Positions 28,263 to 38,942 of a DNA stretch of 64,000 nucleotides are shown piece after piece (position 1 is the first letter of the stretch; each line of letters opens with the position of its first letter). The notes under the pieces were generated by a model, which made no database searches, was not told the origin of the DNA, and saw only the letters and a program-made list of their open reading frames with translations. The stretch comes from SURF-28 sp034521465. GTDB lineage: Bacteria; Bacteroidota; Ignavibacteria; Ignavibacteriales; Melioribacteraceae. Location of the stretch: assembly GCA_034521465.1 (NCBI GenBank), contig JAXHMN010000019.1:59530-123529 (forward strand). Direction: 5' to 3'. Made by a program: the position numbers and the translations under genes.

Positions 28263-29678
28263 CTAATGTAAACTTTGATTAGTGATTTGATCTGCTATTT
28301 CGAATAGAGATTTCTCTTGGAAATGAGGGGCTGTGAATTGGAGTCCAACCGGTAGATCAGAGTGTTTGAAATTTATCGGGATGCTGACCGCAGGTAATCC
28401 AGCTAAATTTGCCGGTACCGTAAAAATATCACCGAGATACATTTGAAGCGGATCGTTAACTGTTTCACCAATTTTGTATGCAACAGTTGGTGCGGTAGGG
28501 GATAAAATTAAATCAACTTTTTTGAAATGCTTTTTCAAAATCTTCTTTTATCAATCGCCTGACTTTCTGTGCTTTGGAATAATAAGCATCGTAATAACCG
28601 GATGATAGTACATATGTGCCAAGCATTATTCTTCGTTTCACTTCTTTGCCGAATCCTTCGGTTTTTGTGAGATCATAAAGTTCATCAAAGGATTTGATTT
28701 CTTTGCTGCGAAGTCCGTATCGAACGCCGTCAAATCTTGCTAAGTTTGCAGATGCTTCGGCTGTTACAAGAATGTAATAAGCAGCAATCACATATTCGGT
28801 GGTGGGAAGTGAGATGTCAATTATTTCATGTCCGGAATTCTTTAACTTTTCAATTGCAATATCAATTTCACTTTTTACCGTTTCGTCTAATCCTTCCACA
28901 AAATATTCTTTAGGCACACCGATTTTAAATTTTTGGTTGCTTGGTGAAAATTCGATTGGTAAACTTTCAACTGAAGTAGAATCATTTTCATCTTTACATG
29001 AAAGCACATCGGTAATAAGCGCTGCATCGCTTGAATTTTTTGTAATCGGTCCGATGCAATCAAACGAGGAGCCGTAAGCAGTTAAACCAAATCGAGATAC
29101 TCTGCCGTAAGTTGGTTTTAATCCTACTGTACCTGTAAATGCCGCCGGTTGTCTTATTGATCCGCCTGTATCTGTCCCAATTGCTGCATCGCATAAATTT
29201 GCTGCAACCGCTGCCGCAGATCCACCGCTCGATCCACCGGGAACTCTCTCTTTATCAATTGGATTTAAGACTTTTCCGAACGCTGAATTTTCATTGGTTG
29301 ATCCCATTGCAAATTCATCGCAATTTGTTTTACCGATAATTATTGCATCTTCATCAATAAGTTTTTGTATTGCGGTTGCGGTGTAAACTGCTTTAAAGTC
29401 ATTTAAAATTTTTGAAGAGCAGGTGAGCGGTTTGTCTTTAATTGCTAATAAATCTTTAACGGCAATAACCATTCCGGCGAGTCTGCCGGCTCTGTTATTT
29501 TTAATTTTGTCTTCTACAACTTTCGCCCTATCAAGCGCGTCCTCAAAAACAAAATTAAATGCGTTTAAGTCTTTTGCAGCATTAATTTGCTTTAAAAAAA
29601 CTCAACATTCTCGGTTAAAGAAAGTTGAGCTTTTTTTAATAGATTAATTTTTTCGTGATGATTTTTATAGGGAAGCAC
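28263..29678 (-). CDS. gatA: Glutamyl/aspartyl-tRNA amidotransferase subunit A
   Basis: Makes Gln-tRNA/Asn-tRNA from the mischarged forms with GatB and GatC. Amidase signature: VIAVKDLLAIKD (catalytic Lys), GGSSGGSAAAVAANL (cis-Ser and Ser nucleophile) and GTDTGGSIRQPAAFTG. The N-terminus reads INLLKKAQLSLTENVEFFLKQ, then LNAFNFVFED, if one T is added to a T7 run near 29600. Another indel near 28535 splits the C-terminus. The start at GTG 29678 is uncertain, as no clear ribosome site precedes it. It lies nine bases after tatA. Confidence 0.92.
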
Positions 29679-29686
29679 GAATCAAT

Positions 29687-29899
29687 TTATGATTTTTTGT
29701 CTTCTACTTCTTTTTTCTTCTTGGATGAAGAGTCATCGGAAATGTCTTCTTCAACATCCTTAATTGCTTTCTTAAATTCCTTCATACCTTTTCCAAGACC
29801 TTGTGCTAACTCGGGAATTTTCTTTGCTCCAAATAATATCAATATCGCTAGTACGATCAGTATTATTTCAGTTGCGCCTAAGCTGCCAAACATATTCAC
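29687..29899 (-). CDS. tatA: Sec-independent translocase protein TatA/E
   Basis: 70 aa. One N-terminal membrane helix (ATEIILIVLAILILFGAKKIPEL), the FG hinge and amphipathic helix (LAQGLGKGMKEFKKAIK), then an acidic/Lys tail. Forms the pore of the twin-arginine pathway. Five bases separate it from purQ. Confidence 0.95.
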   Translation of the reverse strand: MNMFGSLGATEIILIVLAILILFGAKKIPELAQGLGKGMKEFKKAIKDVEEDISDDSSSKKKKEVEDKKS

Positions 29900-29905
29900 C
29901 TCGTT

Positions 29906-30601
29906 TTAATTTAATAAACTTTCTACAATCGACTTAAATATATATTGTCCGTCTGTCTTTCTCAATACCGGATCACAAGCATTCTCCGGATGCGGCATCA
30001 TACCCATCACGTTCTGTTTCTTATTGATTATACCGGCAATATTGCTAATTGATCCATTCGGATTATGCTCTTTGCTTACTTTACCGGTTTTGGATGAGTA
30101 TCTAAAAACAATTTGATCATTTTTTTCGAGTTCCGCAACTGTTTTCGTATCGGTGTAGTAATTTCCTTCGCCGTGTTTTACCGGAATTTTTATTGTATCA
30201 GACTTTATTGCGCGTGTAAAGGGCGTATCGTTATTTTCAACTTTCAAATAAATATCTTTACAAACGAACTTAAGAGATTCATTCACCTGCATTGTGCCTG
30301 GCAATAAACCCGATTCAAGTAATATCTGAAATCCGTTGCAAATTCCGAGGACAATTCCACCATTTTCCGCAAAATTCAGAACCTTTTCCATTATCGGTGA
30401 GAAACGTGCTATCGCTCCCGTCCTTAGATAATCACCGTACGAAAATCCGCCGGGAAGTATAATTACATCTAAATTATCGAACCCGTCATCTTTGTGCCAT
30501 AAAAATTGAGCATCATAATTGAGTACTTTTTTTACGGCGTAGAATGCATCATAATCACAATTTGAGCCGGGGAAGGTTACAATTCCAAATTTAGGTTTCA
30601 T
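29906..30601 (-). CDS. purQ: Phosphoribosylformylglycinamidine synthase, glutaminase subunit
   Basis: 231 aa. A class I glutaminase: FPGSNCDYDAFYA at the start, the Cys nucleophile in VLGICNGFQILLESGLLPG, and the His/Glu pair in MMPHPENA. It feeds ammonia to PurL for purine synthesis; PurL is not in the window. Overlaps purS by four bases. Confidence 0.97.
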   Translation of the reverse strand: MKPKFGIVTFPGSNCDYDAFYAVKKVLNYDAQFLWHKDDGFDNLDVIILPGGFSYGDYLRTGAIARFSPIMEKVLNFAENGGIVLGICNGFQILLESGLLPGTMQVNESLKFVCKDIYLKVENNDTPFTRAIKSDTIKIPVKHGEGNYYTDTKTVAELEKNDQIVFRYSSKTGKVSKEHNPNGSISNIAGIINKKQNVMGMMPHPENACDPVLRKTDGQYIFKSIVESLLN

Positions 30602-30849
30602 TCAACTTTATCCAAGTGAAATTCAAAATCTTCCATAATTGGATTTGAGAGAAGTTTTTCACTGTACTCTTTTACTTCTTTTTCTGCTGCTTTTTCATCA
30701 TCGGTATCGATATTAAATTCTATATATTTTCCGATACGTGTGTTTAGTACGTTATCAAATCCTAATAACTTAGCGCCTTGTTCGGCTGCTTTTCCCTGCG
30801 GATCGAGAATAGTCGGTCTTCTTTTAACAATTACGGTTGCCTTGTACAA
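30598..30849 (-). CDS. purS: Phosphoribosylformylglycinamidine synthase subunit PurS
   Basis: 83 aa. A small bridging subunit: ATVIVKRRPTILDPQGKA and the GFDNVLNTRIGKYIEF segment are typical. Coupled to purQ by an ATGA overlap. Confidence 0.96.
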   Translation of the reverse strand: MYKATVIVKRRPTILDPQGKAAEQGAKLLGFDNVLNTRIGKYIEFNIDTDDEKAAEKEVKEYSEKLLSNPIMEDFEFHLDKVE

Positions 30850-30860
30850 TTTTCACCTTG

Positions 30861-31625
30861 TTAATTTGTTTCTTCTGCTAAATCTTCCTCACCATTCGAG
30901 GAATTTGAATTATTCGAAATGAGTGACCGAAAAATACCAAATAATACTAATACAAAAAATACATAAAATAGGAAGTCACCTCTGGAGTAAATTAATGCAG
31001 CAATCGAAATGACAGTGAATCCCAGAAAAACCGGTTTTCTCTTTCAGTGAATCAATTGAAAGTTTTGGTAATGCATTATATTTAACCGTGCTCACCATTA
31101 AAAATGAGAGTAAAACAATCAAAGGAATTACAAACATATCAAATGGTGCCGCTATTTCACCGTTTTCATAAAAATTCCAAACAAACGAAGATAGCGTTAA
31201 TGCTGCAATCGGAATTGGTAATCCTTTGAAATCGGTTTTTTCCGAATAATCGGTAACCTGTACATTAAATCTGGCAAGACGGAAAGCGCCAAAGACTAAA
31301 TAAATGCCGCTCACAATAATACCTATCCAACCGAGTTCTTGAAGTGCAGTGTGGAATATCAAAAATGCGGGTGCGACTCCAAAACTTATAACGTCGGAAA
31401 GTGAATCCAATTGAACTCCGAATTCGCTGCTTGTTTTTACAAGCCGGGCTAAAATACCGTCAAACAGATCAAACAATCCCGCAAAAATTATGAAGTAAAA
31501 AGCCCAATCATAATTTCCGTAAAGTGTTTGAGTGATTGAAATATATCCACACAATGCATTAAGAGCCGTGAATGAATTTGGAATTATTGCTTTTGAGAGA
31601 CGGATATTCTTTTTCTTTTTATCAT
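30861..31625 (-). CDS. pssA: CDP-diacylglycerol-serine O-phosphatidyltransferase
   Basis: The CDP-alcohol phosphotransferase motif is complete: DLFDGILARLVKTSSEFGVQ followed by LDSLSD. Eight or so membrane helices. ATG 31625 overlaps the psd stop (ATGA); an A-run indel right after the start and another near 31035 split the frame. The true C-terminus reads LIYSRGDFLFYVFFVLVL and ends in an acidic tail at 30861. Makes phosphatidylserine, which Psd then decarboxylates. Confidence 0.93.
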
Positions 31626-32269
31626 AATTGGTATAGAATTGTTTCGCCGGCTGTCACTATGTCACCTTCTTTAATTTTTACATTCCATTTCTTCGGGACA
31701 ATAACATCAACTCTACTGCCGAATTTTATCATACCGAAACGTTCGCCGATATTTACTTGATCTCCTTCGTTTAAATCGTAGATAATTCTTCTCGCTACAA
31801 AACCGGCTACTTGTGTAAATAACACTTTTCCATGTTCGGATGTAATCCCGATTTCACTCCGTTCGTTTGCGGAATCGGCTTTATCATGATAAGCAACTAG
31901 ATATTCACCTTCAATATATTTTAGGTAATCTACAGTACCGGAAATCGGAATTCTGTTAACGTGAACATTTAAAGGCGACATGAAAATTGAAATTTGTTTG
32001 GCTTCCGAATTTAGAAATCTGCCTTCGTGTACATCTTTTACAATGAGCACTTTGCCATCGGCAGGCGAGACAATAATATTTTTTTCGTGAGGAACTGTCC
32101 GGTCAGGATCTCTAAAAAAGTTCAGCGAAAATATTAATAAAAATGCGGCTACAACCCAGATCGCATATCTAATGAAACCGGAGTTAATAAAGAAAGAGAC
32201 TGCAATAAGAAGGAATATAATCAATGCTATCCAACCTAGAGTTGAATAGCCGTATTTAGTCAAAAACAT
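31622..32269 (-). CDS. psd: Phosphatidylserine decarboxylase, short form
   Basis: 215 aa. Two N-terminal membrane helices, FRDPDRTVPHEKNIIVSPADGKV, HVNRIPISGTV and the self-cleavage Gly-Ser in MIKFGSRVDV, whose Ser becomes the pyruvoyl group. This is the short PSD-A type. Makes phosphatidylethanolamine. First gene of the minus-strand run; divergent from ybaB. Confidence 0.95.
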   Translation of the reverse strand: MFLTKYGYSTLGWIALIIFLLIAVSFFINSGFIRYAIWVVAAFLLIFSLNFFRDPDRTVPHEKNIIVSPADGKVLIVKDVHEGRFLNSEAKQISIFMSPLNVHVNRIPISGTVDYLKYIEGEYLVAYHDKADSANERSEIGITSEHGKVLFTQVAGFVARRIIYDLNEGDQVNIGERFGMIKFGSRVDVIVPKKWNVKIKEGDIVTAGETILYQL

Positions 32270-32406
32270 AGATTTGTTCGTTTAATTTTATTGTGTGAAG
32301 ATAACATTTTTACAATTCAATTTCTTTGTAACTCAATTTTTTGTTAATTTTGATATCCTTTAATAATCCCTCAATCAAAAACATAGAACTATAATACGGA
32401 GGAAAA

Positions 32407-32736
32407 ATGAAAGGCGGAATGCAAGGAATGATGAAGCAAATTCAGAAAATGCAAGCTGAGATGGAACGCGTGCAGAATGAACTGGGTGATAAAATTGTAA
32501 CCGAAGAAAGTGGCGGCGGAGTTGTTAAAGCAACTGTTAACGGAAAAAAGGAATTAGTCTCTCTTCAAATAGATGACGAAATTATCAAAGGCGAAGAAGA
32601 TAAAGAAATGTTGGAAGATCTTATTGTTGCGGCCGTTAACAAAGCATTGGAAAGCGCAGGTAAAATGGCCGAAGAAGAAATGCAAGGTGTAACAAAAGGA
32701 ATGATCCCCCCTGGGATGAACATTCCGGGAATGTAA
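32407..32736 (+). CDS. YbaB/EbfC nucleoid-associated protein
   Basis: 109 aa. MMKQIQKMQAEMERVQNELG is the N-terminal helix, VVKATVNGKKELVSLQID the strand pair, and a Gly/Met-rich tail follows. Binds DNA as a dimer. It sits one base before recR, the conserved ybaB-recR pair; GGAGGA precedes the start. Confidence 0.95.
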   Translation: MKGGMQGMMKQIQKMQAEMERVQNELGDKIVTEESGGGVVKATVNGKKELVSLQIDDEIIKGEEDKEMLEDLIVAAVNKALESAGKMAEEEMQGVTKGMIPPGMNIPGM

Positions 32737-32737
32737 T

Positions 32738-33334
32738 TTGCAAATTGCAGAGCCACTACAAATTGCAATCGATGAACTAAGCAAACTTCCTTCAATTGGT
32801 AAGAAGACAGCTCAAAGATTAGCTCTTCATTTGCTCAAAACGGAGAAGTCTAATGTTGAAAATCTAGTTACTGCCATTTCTGACCTGAGAGAAAAAATTC
32901 GACTTTGTGAAGTCTGTTTTAATTTATCCGTTGATACGAAATGCGATGTCTGTAAAAGTGCCAAACGTGATAGATCAACAATATGTGTTGTTGAAGAAGC
33001 AAGCGATATTATCGCGATAGAAAGAACGAATGAATACAAGGGACTCTATCATGTGCTTGGCGGTGTACTATCGCCACTTAGCGGAACCGGTGTGGAAGAT
33101 CTGCACATACAAGAATTAGTTAAACGTCTTCATGATTCTGAAGTAAAAGAAATTATTCTTGCTTTGAACCCGGATACCGAAGGCGATACAACTTCTCTAT
33201 ATTTAGCAAAACTTATCAAACCTCTCAATATAAAAGTAACCAGAATTGCCCGGGGATTGCCGATTGGAGGCGATCTCGAATTTGCTGATGATGCAACTAT
33301 CGGAAGAGCAGTTCTTGGTAGAAGTGATCTCTAA
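32738..33334 (+). CDS. recR: Recombination mediator protein RecR
   Basis: 198 aa. Helix-hairpin-helix (LSKLPSIGKKTAQRLALHLL), the Cys4 zinc finger (CEVCFNLSVDTKCDVC) and the Toprim domain (ICVVEEASDIIAIE, YHVLGGVLSPLSG, LALNPDTEGDTTSLY). TTG 32738 is the start because the homologous N-terminus begins there. It overlaps the next gene by one base. Loads RecA with RecF/RecO. Confidence 0.97.
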   Translation: MQIAEPLQIAIDELSKLPSIGKKTAQRLALHLLKTEKSNVENLVTAISDLREKIRLCEVCFNLSVDTKCDVCKSAKRDRSTICVVEEASDIIAIERTNEYKGLYHVLGGVLSPLSGTGVEDLHIQELVKRLHDSEVKEIILALNPDTEGDTTSLYLAKLIKPLNIKVTRIARGLPIGGDLEFADDATIGRAVLGRSDL

Positions 33335-34070
33335 TGGGTAAATGGTTTGAAGATTGGTTTGCATCCGATCTTTATTTAGAAGTTTATAAGCATCGCGATG
33401 AAACAGATGCGCTTAATTTGTTCAAATTAATATCCAAAACAATTCCTCTGAAGAAAACTAATTTAATTTTGGATGCTGCATGTGGAGCGGGTAGATATAC
33501 TGTTCTTTTAAAAGAAAAAGGATTTAATGTAGTTGGATTTGATCTTAGTTTACCGCTATTGAAAACTGCCAGATCAAATTATTTGGAACTGGATAATCAG
33601 CATCAATTTTTTAGAGCTGATCTGCGGGAAGTTCAATTAAAAAAAGAGATTTAATTTGATATTGAACGTCTTTACAAGTTTTGGTTATTTTGAAAGTGAT
33701 AAAGAGAATTTTGCGTTTGCATCAAATGCTTTTAACTTCCTAGAAGAAGATGGCTATTTTGTTTTTGATTTTCTAAATAAATTTTATCTCGAAGAAAATT
33801 TAAATCCCGGAAACAAAAAGAGAATCGAACGGATTAATAATTAAAGAGCATCGGCAAATTAAAAACAATCGTGTTGTTAAGAATATAGAGATAAGCGACG
33901 AGAGCAAAAAACATAAATTTGTCGAATCCGTAGAACTTTATTCCTATGAAGAAATAGTTGAAAATTTTAAGAAAATTGGATATAAAGTTCGAAACGTTTT
34001 TGGTAATTATTTTGGTGAAGAGTTTAAACTAAATGATTCCGAAAGGGTTATAATCTTTTTTCAAAAATGA
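33334..34070 (+). CDS. SAM-dependent methyltransferase
   Basis: WFASDLYLEVYKHRDETDA is the family start, then LILDAACGAGRYTVLLKEKGFNVVG (SAM site), DLSLPLL, LNVFTSFGYFE and YFVFDFLN. Two indels (33654, 33840) split it; the last part reads YEEIVENFKKIGYKVRNVFG. About 245 aa. The substrate is unknown. It overlaps the next lipoprotein gene by ATGA, so it belongs to the recR operon. Confidence 0.8.
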
Positions 34071-34639
34071 AATCAAAACTCATTATAGTGATCATCCTTA
34101 TCTTTATTGCCGGTTGCGAATTATTCACAGCACGTGAAGATGAACCGCCGAAAAACATCGGTTCAAATTATGTTCCTCCTACTACGCCCGATATTCTATT
34201 CAACAACTTGAAAAATTCTCTCTCAGAAAAAGTTGCCGAAAATTATATGGCATCTTTTGTTGATACCGCCTTCTTGTCGGCTAATTTCGAATACATTGCC
34301 GCTTCGGGTGCCGCATCAACTTTTCAAACTCTTTCCGATTGGAATTTATCCGATGAAAGAATTTATATTAATAATGTTTTTTCAGCAGTTCAAGATCAGA
34401 GAATAACTCTTAGTCTGACTGATGAAGCATCAACTCCTCTAGGCGATAGTGCATATTATTTCTATAATTATACTTTGGCTGTCCCTACCGATCAAGAGGA
34501 TACACCTTCGGCATATCAAGGTAGCGTAGAATTTACAATTAACCTCGATGAAAGAAATCAGTGGGTGATCACCCGCTGGCGAGATATTCAATTGGAAAAT
34601 TTACCCAGCTGGAGTGAATTACGGGGAAGATTCTATTAA
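34067..34639 (+). CDS. Putative lipoprotein, NTF2-like
   Basis: 190 aa with a lipobox (IFIAGCEL). NLKNSLSEKVAENYMASFVD followed by a beta-rich part ending WVITRWRDIQL resembles NTF2-like periplasmic proteins. It is paired with the next, similar lipoprotein: both end in an 'xWxITxW' strand, so they look like a diverged duplication. Function unknown. Confidence 0.6.
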   Translation: MKSKLIIVIILIFIAGCELFTAREDEPPKNIGSNYVPPTTPDILFNNLKNSLSEKVAENYMASFVDTAFLSANFEYIAASGAASTFQTLSDWNLSDERIYINNVFSAVQDQRITLSLTDEASTPLGDSAYYFYNYTLAVPTDQEDTPSAYQGSVEFTINLDERNQWVITRWRDIQLENLPSWSELRGRFY

Positions 34640-35132
34640 AAATTTTTTCTACATATTAATTATTGCAGTGATGTTTTATGGCTGCGTTAATCCTTTTGCA
34701 CCAAGATTAGATGACGATATTTCCGGCAGCGAAGGTTTGATAACCGACCGGAAAACCGTAGGTGGAGTGTTTCAAAATTTTCAGTACGCATATACATTTC
34801 AGGATACAACAATTTATGGGGAATTGTTAACAAAAGATTTTATATTTACTTACCGTGATTATGATCTTGGCGCAGACATATCATGGGGCCGTGATGAGGA
34901 AATGAGAGTTACTTACGGTCTTTTTCAAAATGCACAACGTCTAGATTTAATTTGGAACGAGATTATTACAATCAGCGGTGATTCAACAAACATCATTCGT
35001 AGTTTTGATTTAACAATTACGTTTAATCCGACTGATATAATCGACGTAAACGGCAGAATAAATCTAACGCTTCGTAAAGACGAAGAAAATAAATGGCAGA
35101 TAACTAACTGGCTTGACGAATCTAATTTTTAG
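34614..35132 (+). CDS. Putative lipoprotein, paralogue of the preceding one
   Basis: 172 aa from GTG 34614 (overlapping the previous gene), or about 153 aa from ATG 34671, which places a lipobox (MFYGCVNP) at the N-terminus. The same layout as its neighbour: a VGGVFQNFQYAYTFQDTTIY helix region and a closing KWQITNWLD strand. Likely outer-membrane anchored. Confidence 0.58.
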   Translation: MNYGEDSIKNFFYILIIAVMFYGCVNPFAPRLDDDISGSEGLITDRKTVGGVFQNFQYAYTFQDTTIYGELLTKDFIFTYRDYDLGADISWGRDEEMRVTYGLFQNAQRLDLIWNEIITISGDSTNIIRSFDLTITFNPTDIIDVNGRINLTLRKDEENKWQITNWLDESNF

Positions 35133-35135
35133 ACA

Positions 35136-36008
35136 ATGACAATATTTTACATCACAGAAGCTATTCGCTCGATCTTACATTCAAAGCTGGCATCTTTTAT
35201 TACCGTCATCTCAATATCTATTGCAATCTTGGCGACTAATAGTTCCGTTATATTAATTTTGCTCTCAAACAAAATTGACGATGAACTTAAAGAGAGGGTA
35301 GAAGTAGATATTTTTCTTTACAGTGACGTCGAACAATCACAAATAAATAATATTGGTCGGAAGCTTCGAAATGATAACCGTCTCCAATCGGTTCGCTTTA
35401 TTTCTAAAACAGATGCTGAAAGATCTTTCATTGAAGAAACCGGTGAAGATTTTAAATCTATATTAGAAGCAAACCCGCTTCCGCCTTCTTTTAGAGTAAA
35501 TTTTAATTCCGAAAAAGTTGAGCGGAAAACCATCGAAGACTTTGTCGCAGAAATGAAAAATGAAAAAATGGTGGATGACGTTGTTTACGATTATTCTACG
35601 ATCATCTCACTTATTAACTTTATTAATTCGAGCCGTTATATTATTTTTTCAATCTCATTTGTGTTTATCATTTTAGCAGTCTATCTGGTTTACTCGACAA
35701 ACCGCCTCCAAATGCAGCAAAAATCCGAGCGCTTTAACACCATGAAATTAGTCGGTGCAAAACTGAGCACTCTTAAAATACCTATATATATTACGGGATT
35801 TTTATTCGGACTAATCGGAGCAATAATATCATTATTGGTTATGATTTTGCTCACCGGAATCATTCAAAAATTTTATTATAATTTTAATTTCCTTAATTAT
35901 ATTTATATTGCTACATTAATAATCGCAATTCTCGGTTTGTTTTTTGGATTGCTCGGAAGTTATATATCTTCACGCAGTATTAATCTGAAAATCAAAAAAC
36001 TAAAGTAA
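35136..36008 (+). CDS. ftsX: Cell division protein FtsX
   Basis: 290 aa. One N-terminal membrane helix, a periplasmic domain (DDELKERVEVDIFLYSDVEQ ... LPPSFRVNF), then three helices with RMQ/ERFNTMKLVGAK, the FtsX coupling region. With FtsE it controls murein hydrolases at division. FtsE is not adjacent. Starts three bases after the lipoprotein. Confidence 0.88.
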   Translation: MTIFYITEAIRSILHSKLASFITVISISIAILATNSSVILILLSNKIDDELKERVEVDIFLYSDVEQSQINNIGRKLRNDNRLQSVRFISKTDAERSFIEETGEDFKSILEANPLPPSFRVNFNSEKVERKTIEDFVAEMKNEKMVDDVVYDYSTIISLINFINSSRYIIFSISFVFIILAVYLVYSTNRLQMQQKSERFNTMKLVGAKLSTLKIPIYITGFLFGLIGAIISLLVMILLTGIIQKFYYNFNFLNYIYIATLIIAILGLFFGLLGSYISSRSINLKIKKLK

Positions 36009-36030
36009 GTTTAAACAAAAGGGTATTTTT

Positions 36031-36551
36031 AATGAAAGCAAAACTCATAATATTTTTTATTTTTTATTGCTAGTCTGGCAGTTTTCTCGCAAGTAAAAGA
36101 TTATGAAATTGGTGTTTCACCGTCAGACCATGTACCAAGGCAAGGTGGGCTTTATGATTACTCCGATCCTTCCGGTGTAAACATGAAAGTTGCCGTTTGG
36201 GGATTTATGAAATATGCCGGAAGATATATTGTACCGGTTAATACAACGGTAGCGGATCTTTTTCCTTTGCCGGTGGTCCGAGTGACTGATGCAAATCTTG
36301 AGGATATAAGGTTATACAGAGTTTTACCTGATTCTACGCAAATGATGATGAGAATAGATTATAATGATTTACTCTGGGAGCCGACTTTAGAGCAGCGTAA
36401 AAAATATATTCCTGAATTAAGGGGAGGAGATATTCTGCTAGTACCCGGAGCGCCAAGACTCTATTTTAAAGACTGGTTCAGCATCACTTTATCTGTGATT
36501 TCTACATTAATTTCACTCACAATTCTTGTTTTAAATTTAACTAGAAATTAA
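36031..36551 (+). CDS. SLBB-domain exported protein (polysaccharide export-like)
   Basis: The signal peptide is broken by an indel in a T-run near 36062. It continues with VKDYEIGVSPSDHVPRQGG, VAVWGFMKYAGRYIVPVNTT (an SLBB beta-grasp), DILLVPGAPRLYF and a C-terminal membrane helix. Wza-like export proteins carry SLBB domains; the Wzz/kinase gene next door supports a role in polysaccharide export. The ORF from 36183 alone is intact. Confidence 0.72.
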
Positions 36552-36565
36552 AGTTGAGGAGTAAC

Positions 36566-38828
36566 GTGAAAAATCAAGATTTTATGCAAGAGCAGAATGA
36601 AACAACGCTCAAGGATTATATAAATTTAGTAAGACAAAACTTACTTCCCATCATAATTATCACGCTTGCAGCAGTTGGTATTGCTATTTTCTATGCACTA
36701 ACAGCTACGGATATTTACTCAAGCAAGACTTCTTTGAAACTCAAAAAACCTCAAGGTAGTATTTTGGAATCTCCTTTTGCCTTTGGAGGGTCGGATTTTG
36801 GAAACGATAGATTTATTTCAAACGAGATAGAAGTGCTGAAAAGTTTTACAACTCGCCAACGAGTTGCTTCTTCAATTATTGATACGTTAAGACTTGCCGA
36901 TGATAGATCAAAATTCTCAATTGTATTCAAAGATTCTAAACCATTTTCCAATGATGAGGATTATATCGAAGTAAAATCAGTTGAGGAATTGGCTACTGCT
37001 CTCGGTACTATAGTCACTATTGAACAAATTAGAGGATTGGATTTTGTCGAAATTACTGCTGAATCACCTTCTCCATACGAAGCGGCATTGATTGCGAGAG
37101 TTTATGCGGAAAGCTATCAAGCAATAGATCTGGAATTTAATAGAAAACAGTTAGTTGCTGTAAAGGAATTCTTGGAGGAGCAAAGAAAAGCAAAACTCGA
37201 CGAGCTATTGTTTGCTGAAGAGCAATTGAAAAATTTTCAAGAGGAAAAAGGGGTTGTTGATATTAATGCTCAGGCAACTGCACTCATAGAGCAAATTACA
37301 AATTTTGAAGCCCAGCGTAATGCAACACAGATTGAATTGACTATTTCTAAGAAAAAATTGGATCAATATAGAACCGAGTTGGAAAATCAGGACCCAAGAA
37401 TAAAAGATTATCTTGAAAGCTTTGCCGCTGAACCCTATATAAAAAATCTTCAGAACCAAATTGCTCAACTACAGTCTCAACGTGATTTAGCATTAGCAAC
37501 CGATGGTTCGGCAAATGTTAGAAATTCCAGTTTAATTAAGGAATACGACAAAAAAATAACCGATTTGAAAACGAAACTTAACGAGCAGATTCAAGTATAT
37601 AAAGCAGGGTATTTTTGCTTCGAACCCGGAGCAAATTCAACAGTTGACTCAAAAAGTATTGGAAGAGGAAGTGAAATATCAATCACTGCTTTCTTCTTAT
37701 AAAGATTTAAGTGAATTGGTCGAAAGGTACGATACTAGATTTAATGAGATGCCGAAGCGGACACTAGATTTTGCCAGATTGCAAAGAATAAAATCTGCAA
37801 ATGAAAAGTTATACCTTCTCGTTGAGGAGAAGTATCAAGAAGCTCAAATTAACGAACAATCTACTCCCGGGAATGTACTGATTATTGATCAAGCTAGAGT
37901 ACCAGAACTTCCTTCTAAACCAAATAGAATGCTTATTATCGCAGTGGGATTAGTCTTGGGTATGGGACTCGGGTTCGGTTTTGCATTTGTGCGCAATTAC
38001 TTTGATAACACGGTTAAAACACCCGAAGAATTACAGCAAAGAAATATTAGCTTGCTTGCATGGATCCCTGAAATGTTTATCTCCGATAAGCAAAAAGCTC
38101 CCGGTGCGGAGTTTATTGTTAATAAAAAATCGGATAGCACTGCGAGTGAAGCATACCGTGCGTTAAGAACACGTGTGAGATATTCCGGTGTGGAAGGGAA
38201 AATGCCGAAGAAAATTTTGGTTACTTCTTCTTCCGCCGGTGAAGGAAAGACTACGACAGCAGTAAATTTAGCAGGTAGTTTTGCTCAAGCTAATCAAAAG
38301 GTATTGTTACTTGACTGCGATTTAAGAAAGCCGAGAGTGCATAAAATATTTGGTGAAGATAGATATCCCGGTTTTATAGATTACTTCTTTGATCAAGCAA
38401 CATTTGATGAGTTGATAAGACCAACTGAAGTAGGCAATTTATCTTATATGACAGGCGGAACAATTCCACCTAACCCTGCTGAGATTTTGGGTTCTAAGAA
38501 GATGGATGATTTCTTTGAGAAATTAGAATCACAATTCGATCTTATTATAATTGATTCACCACCGATTATTGCGGTAACAGATTCTGAAATACTATCACAA
38601 TCTGTCGATGCTGTTATGTTGGTTATTGCTGCGAGTATTACAGAGTATGACATCCTCGAAAAATCACTTGATATATTGAAGATGGGTAAAGCTCATTTTC
38701 TCGGTGCTGTTCTTAACAGATTTTCATATCGTCCCGGATACGGTTCTTATTATAAGTATTACTACTATTATTATAATGCTGGTGGTAATGGTCAAGAAGG
38801 TAAGAAGAAGAAAACGCTAAACGTTTAA
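36566..38828 (+). CDS. Wzz chain-length regulator fused to bacterial tyrosine kinase
   Basis: GTG 36566 with GAGGAG upstream. Wzz domain with flanking membrane helices (LLPIIIITLAAVGIAIFYAL and MLIIAVGLVLGMGLGFGFAF) and a long coiled coil (residues about 200-330). The kinase follows: Walker A SSSAGEGKTTTAVN, A' LLLDCDLRKPRVH, Walker B LIIIDSPPI, and a C-terminal Tyr cluster (YGSYYKYYYYYY) for autophosphorylation. One indel at about 37615 splits it. Controls length and export of a surface polysaccharide. Confidence 0.92.
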
Positions 38829-38841
38829 TAGTATTCTAAAA

Positions 38842-38866
38842 AAAGGCAGCCAACTCGGCTGCCTTT
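38842..38866. terminator. Bidirectional terminator between the Wzz-kinase gene and groEL
   Basis: AAAGGCAGCC / GGCTGCCTTT pair over ten bases around a five-base loop, with A-run and T-rich flanks, between convergent genes. Confidence 0.8.
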
Positions 38867-38879
38867 CTCATATCATCTT

Positions 38880-38942
38880 ATGTCTTGATACTACGTCACA
38901 TCTCACTCACATCTTACATCTTACTCAAATCTCACATCTCAA
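38880..38942. repeat. Degenerate 10-nt-period tract (TCACATCTTA-like)
   Basis: Consecutive near-copies of TCACATCT / TTACATCTTAC / TCAAATC / TCACATCT. The same word appears in spacers at 56845-56880. No coding potential. Confidence 0.6.

Noticed and set aside
29601..29637. Terminator-like hairpin (AAAAAAACTCAAC...GTTGAGCTTTTTTT) between tatA and gatA
   Set aside because: Read on the minus strand it encodes KAQLSLTENVEFFLKQ, the expected GatA N-terminus, once one T is restored; it is coding sequence.
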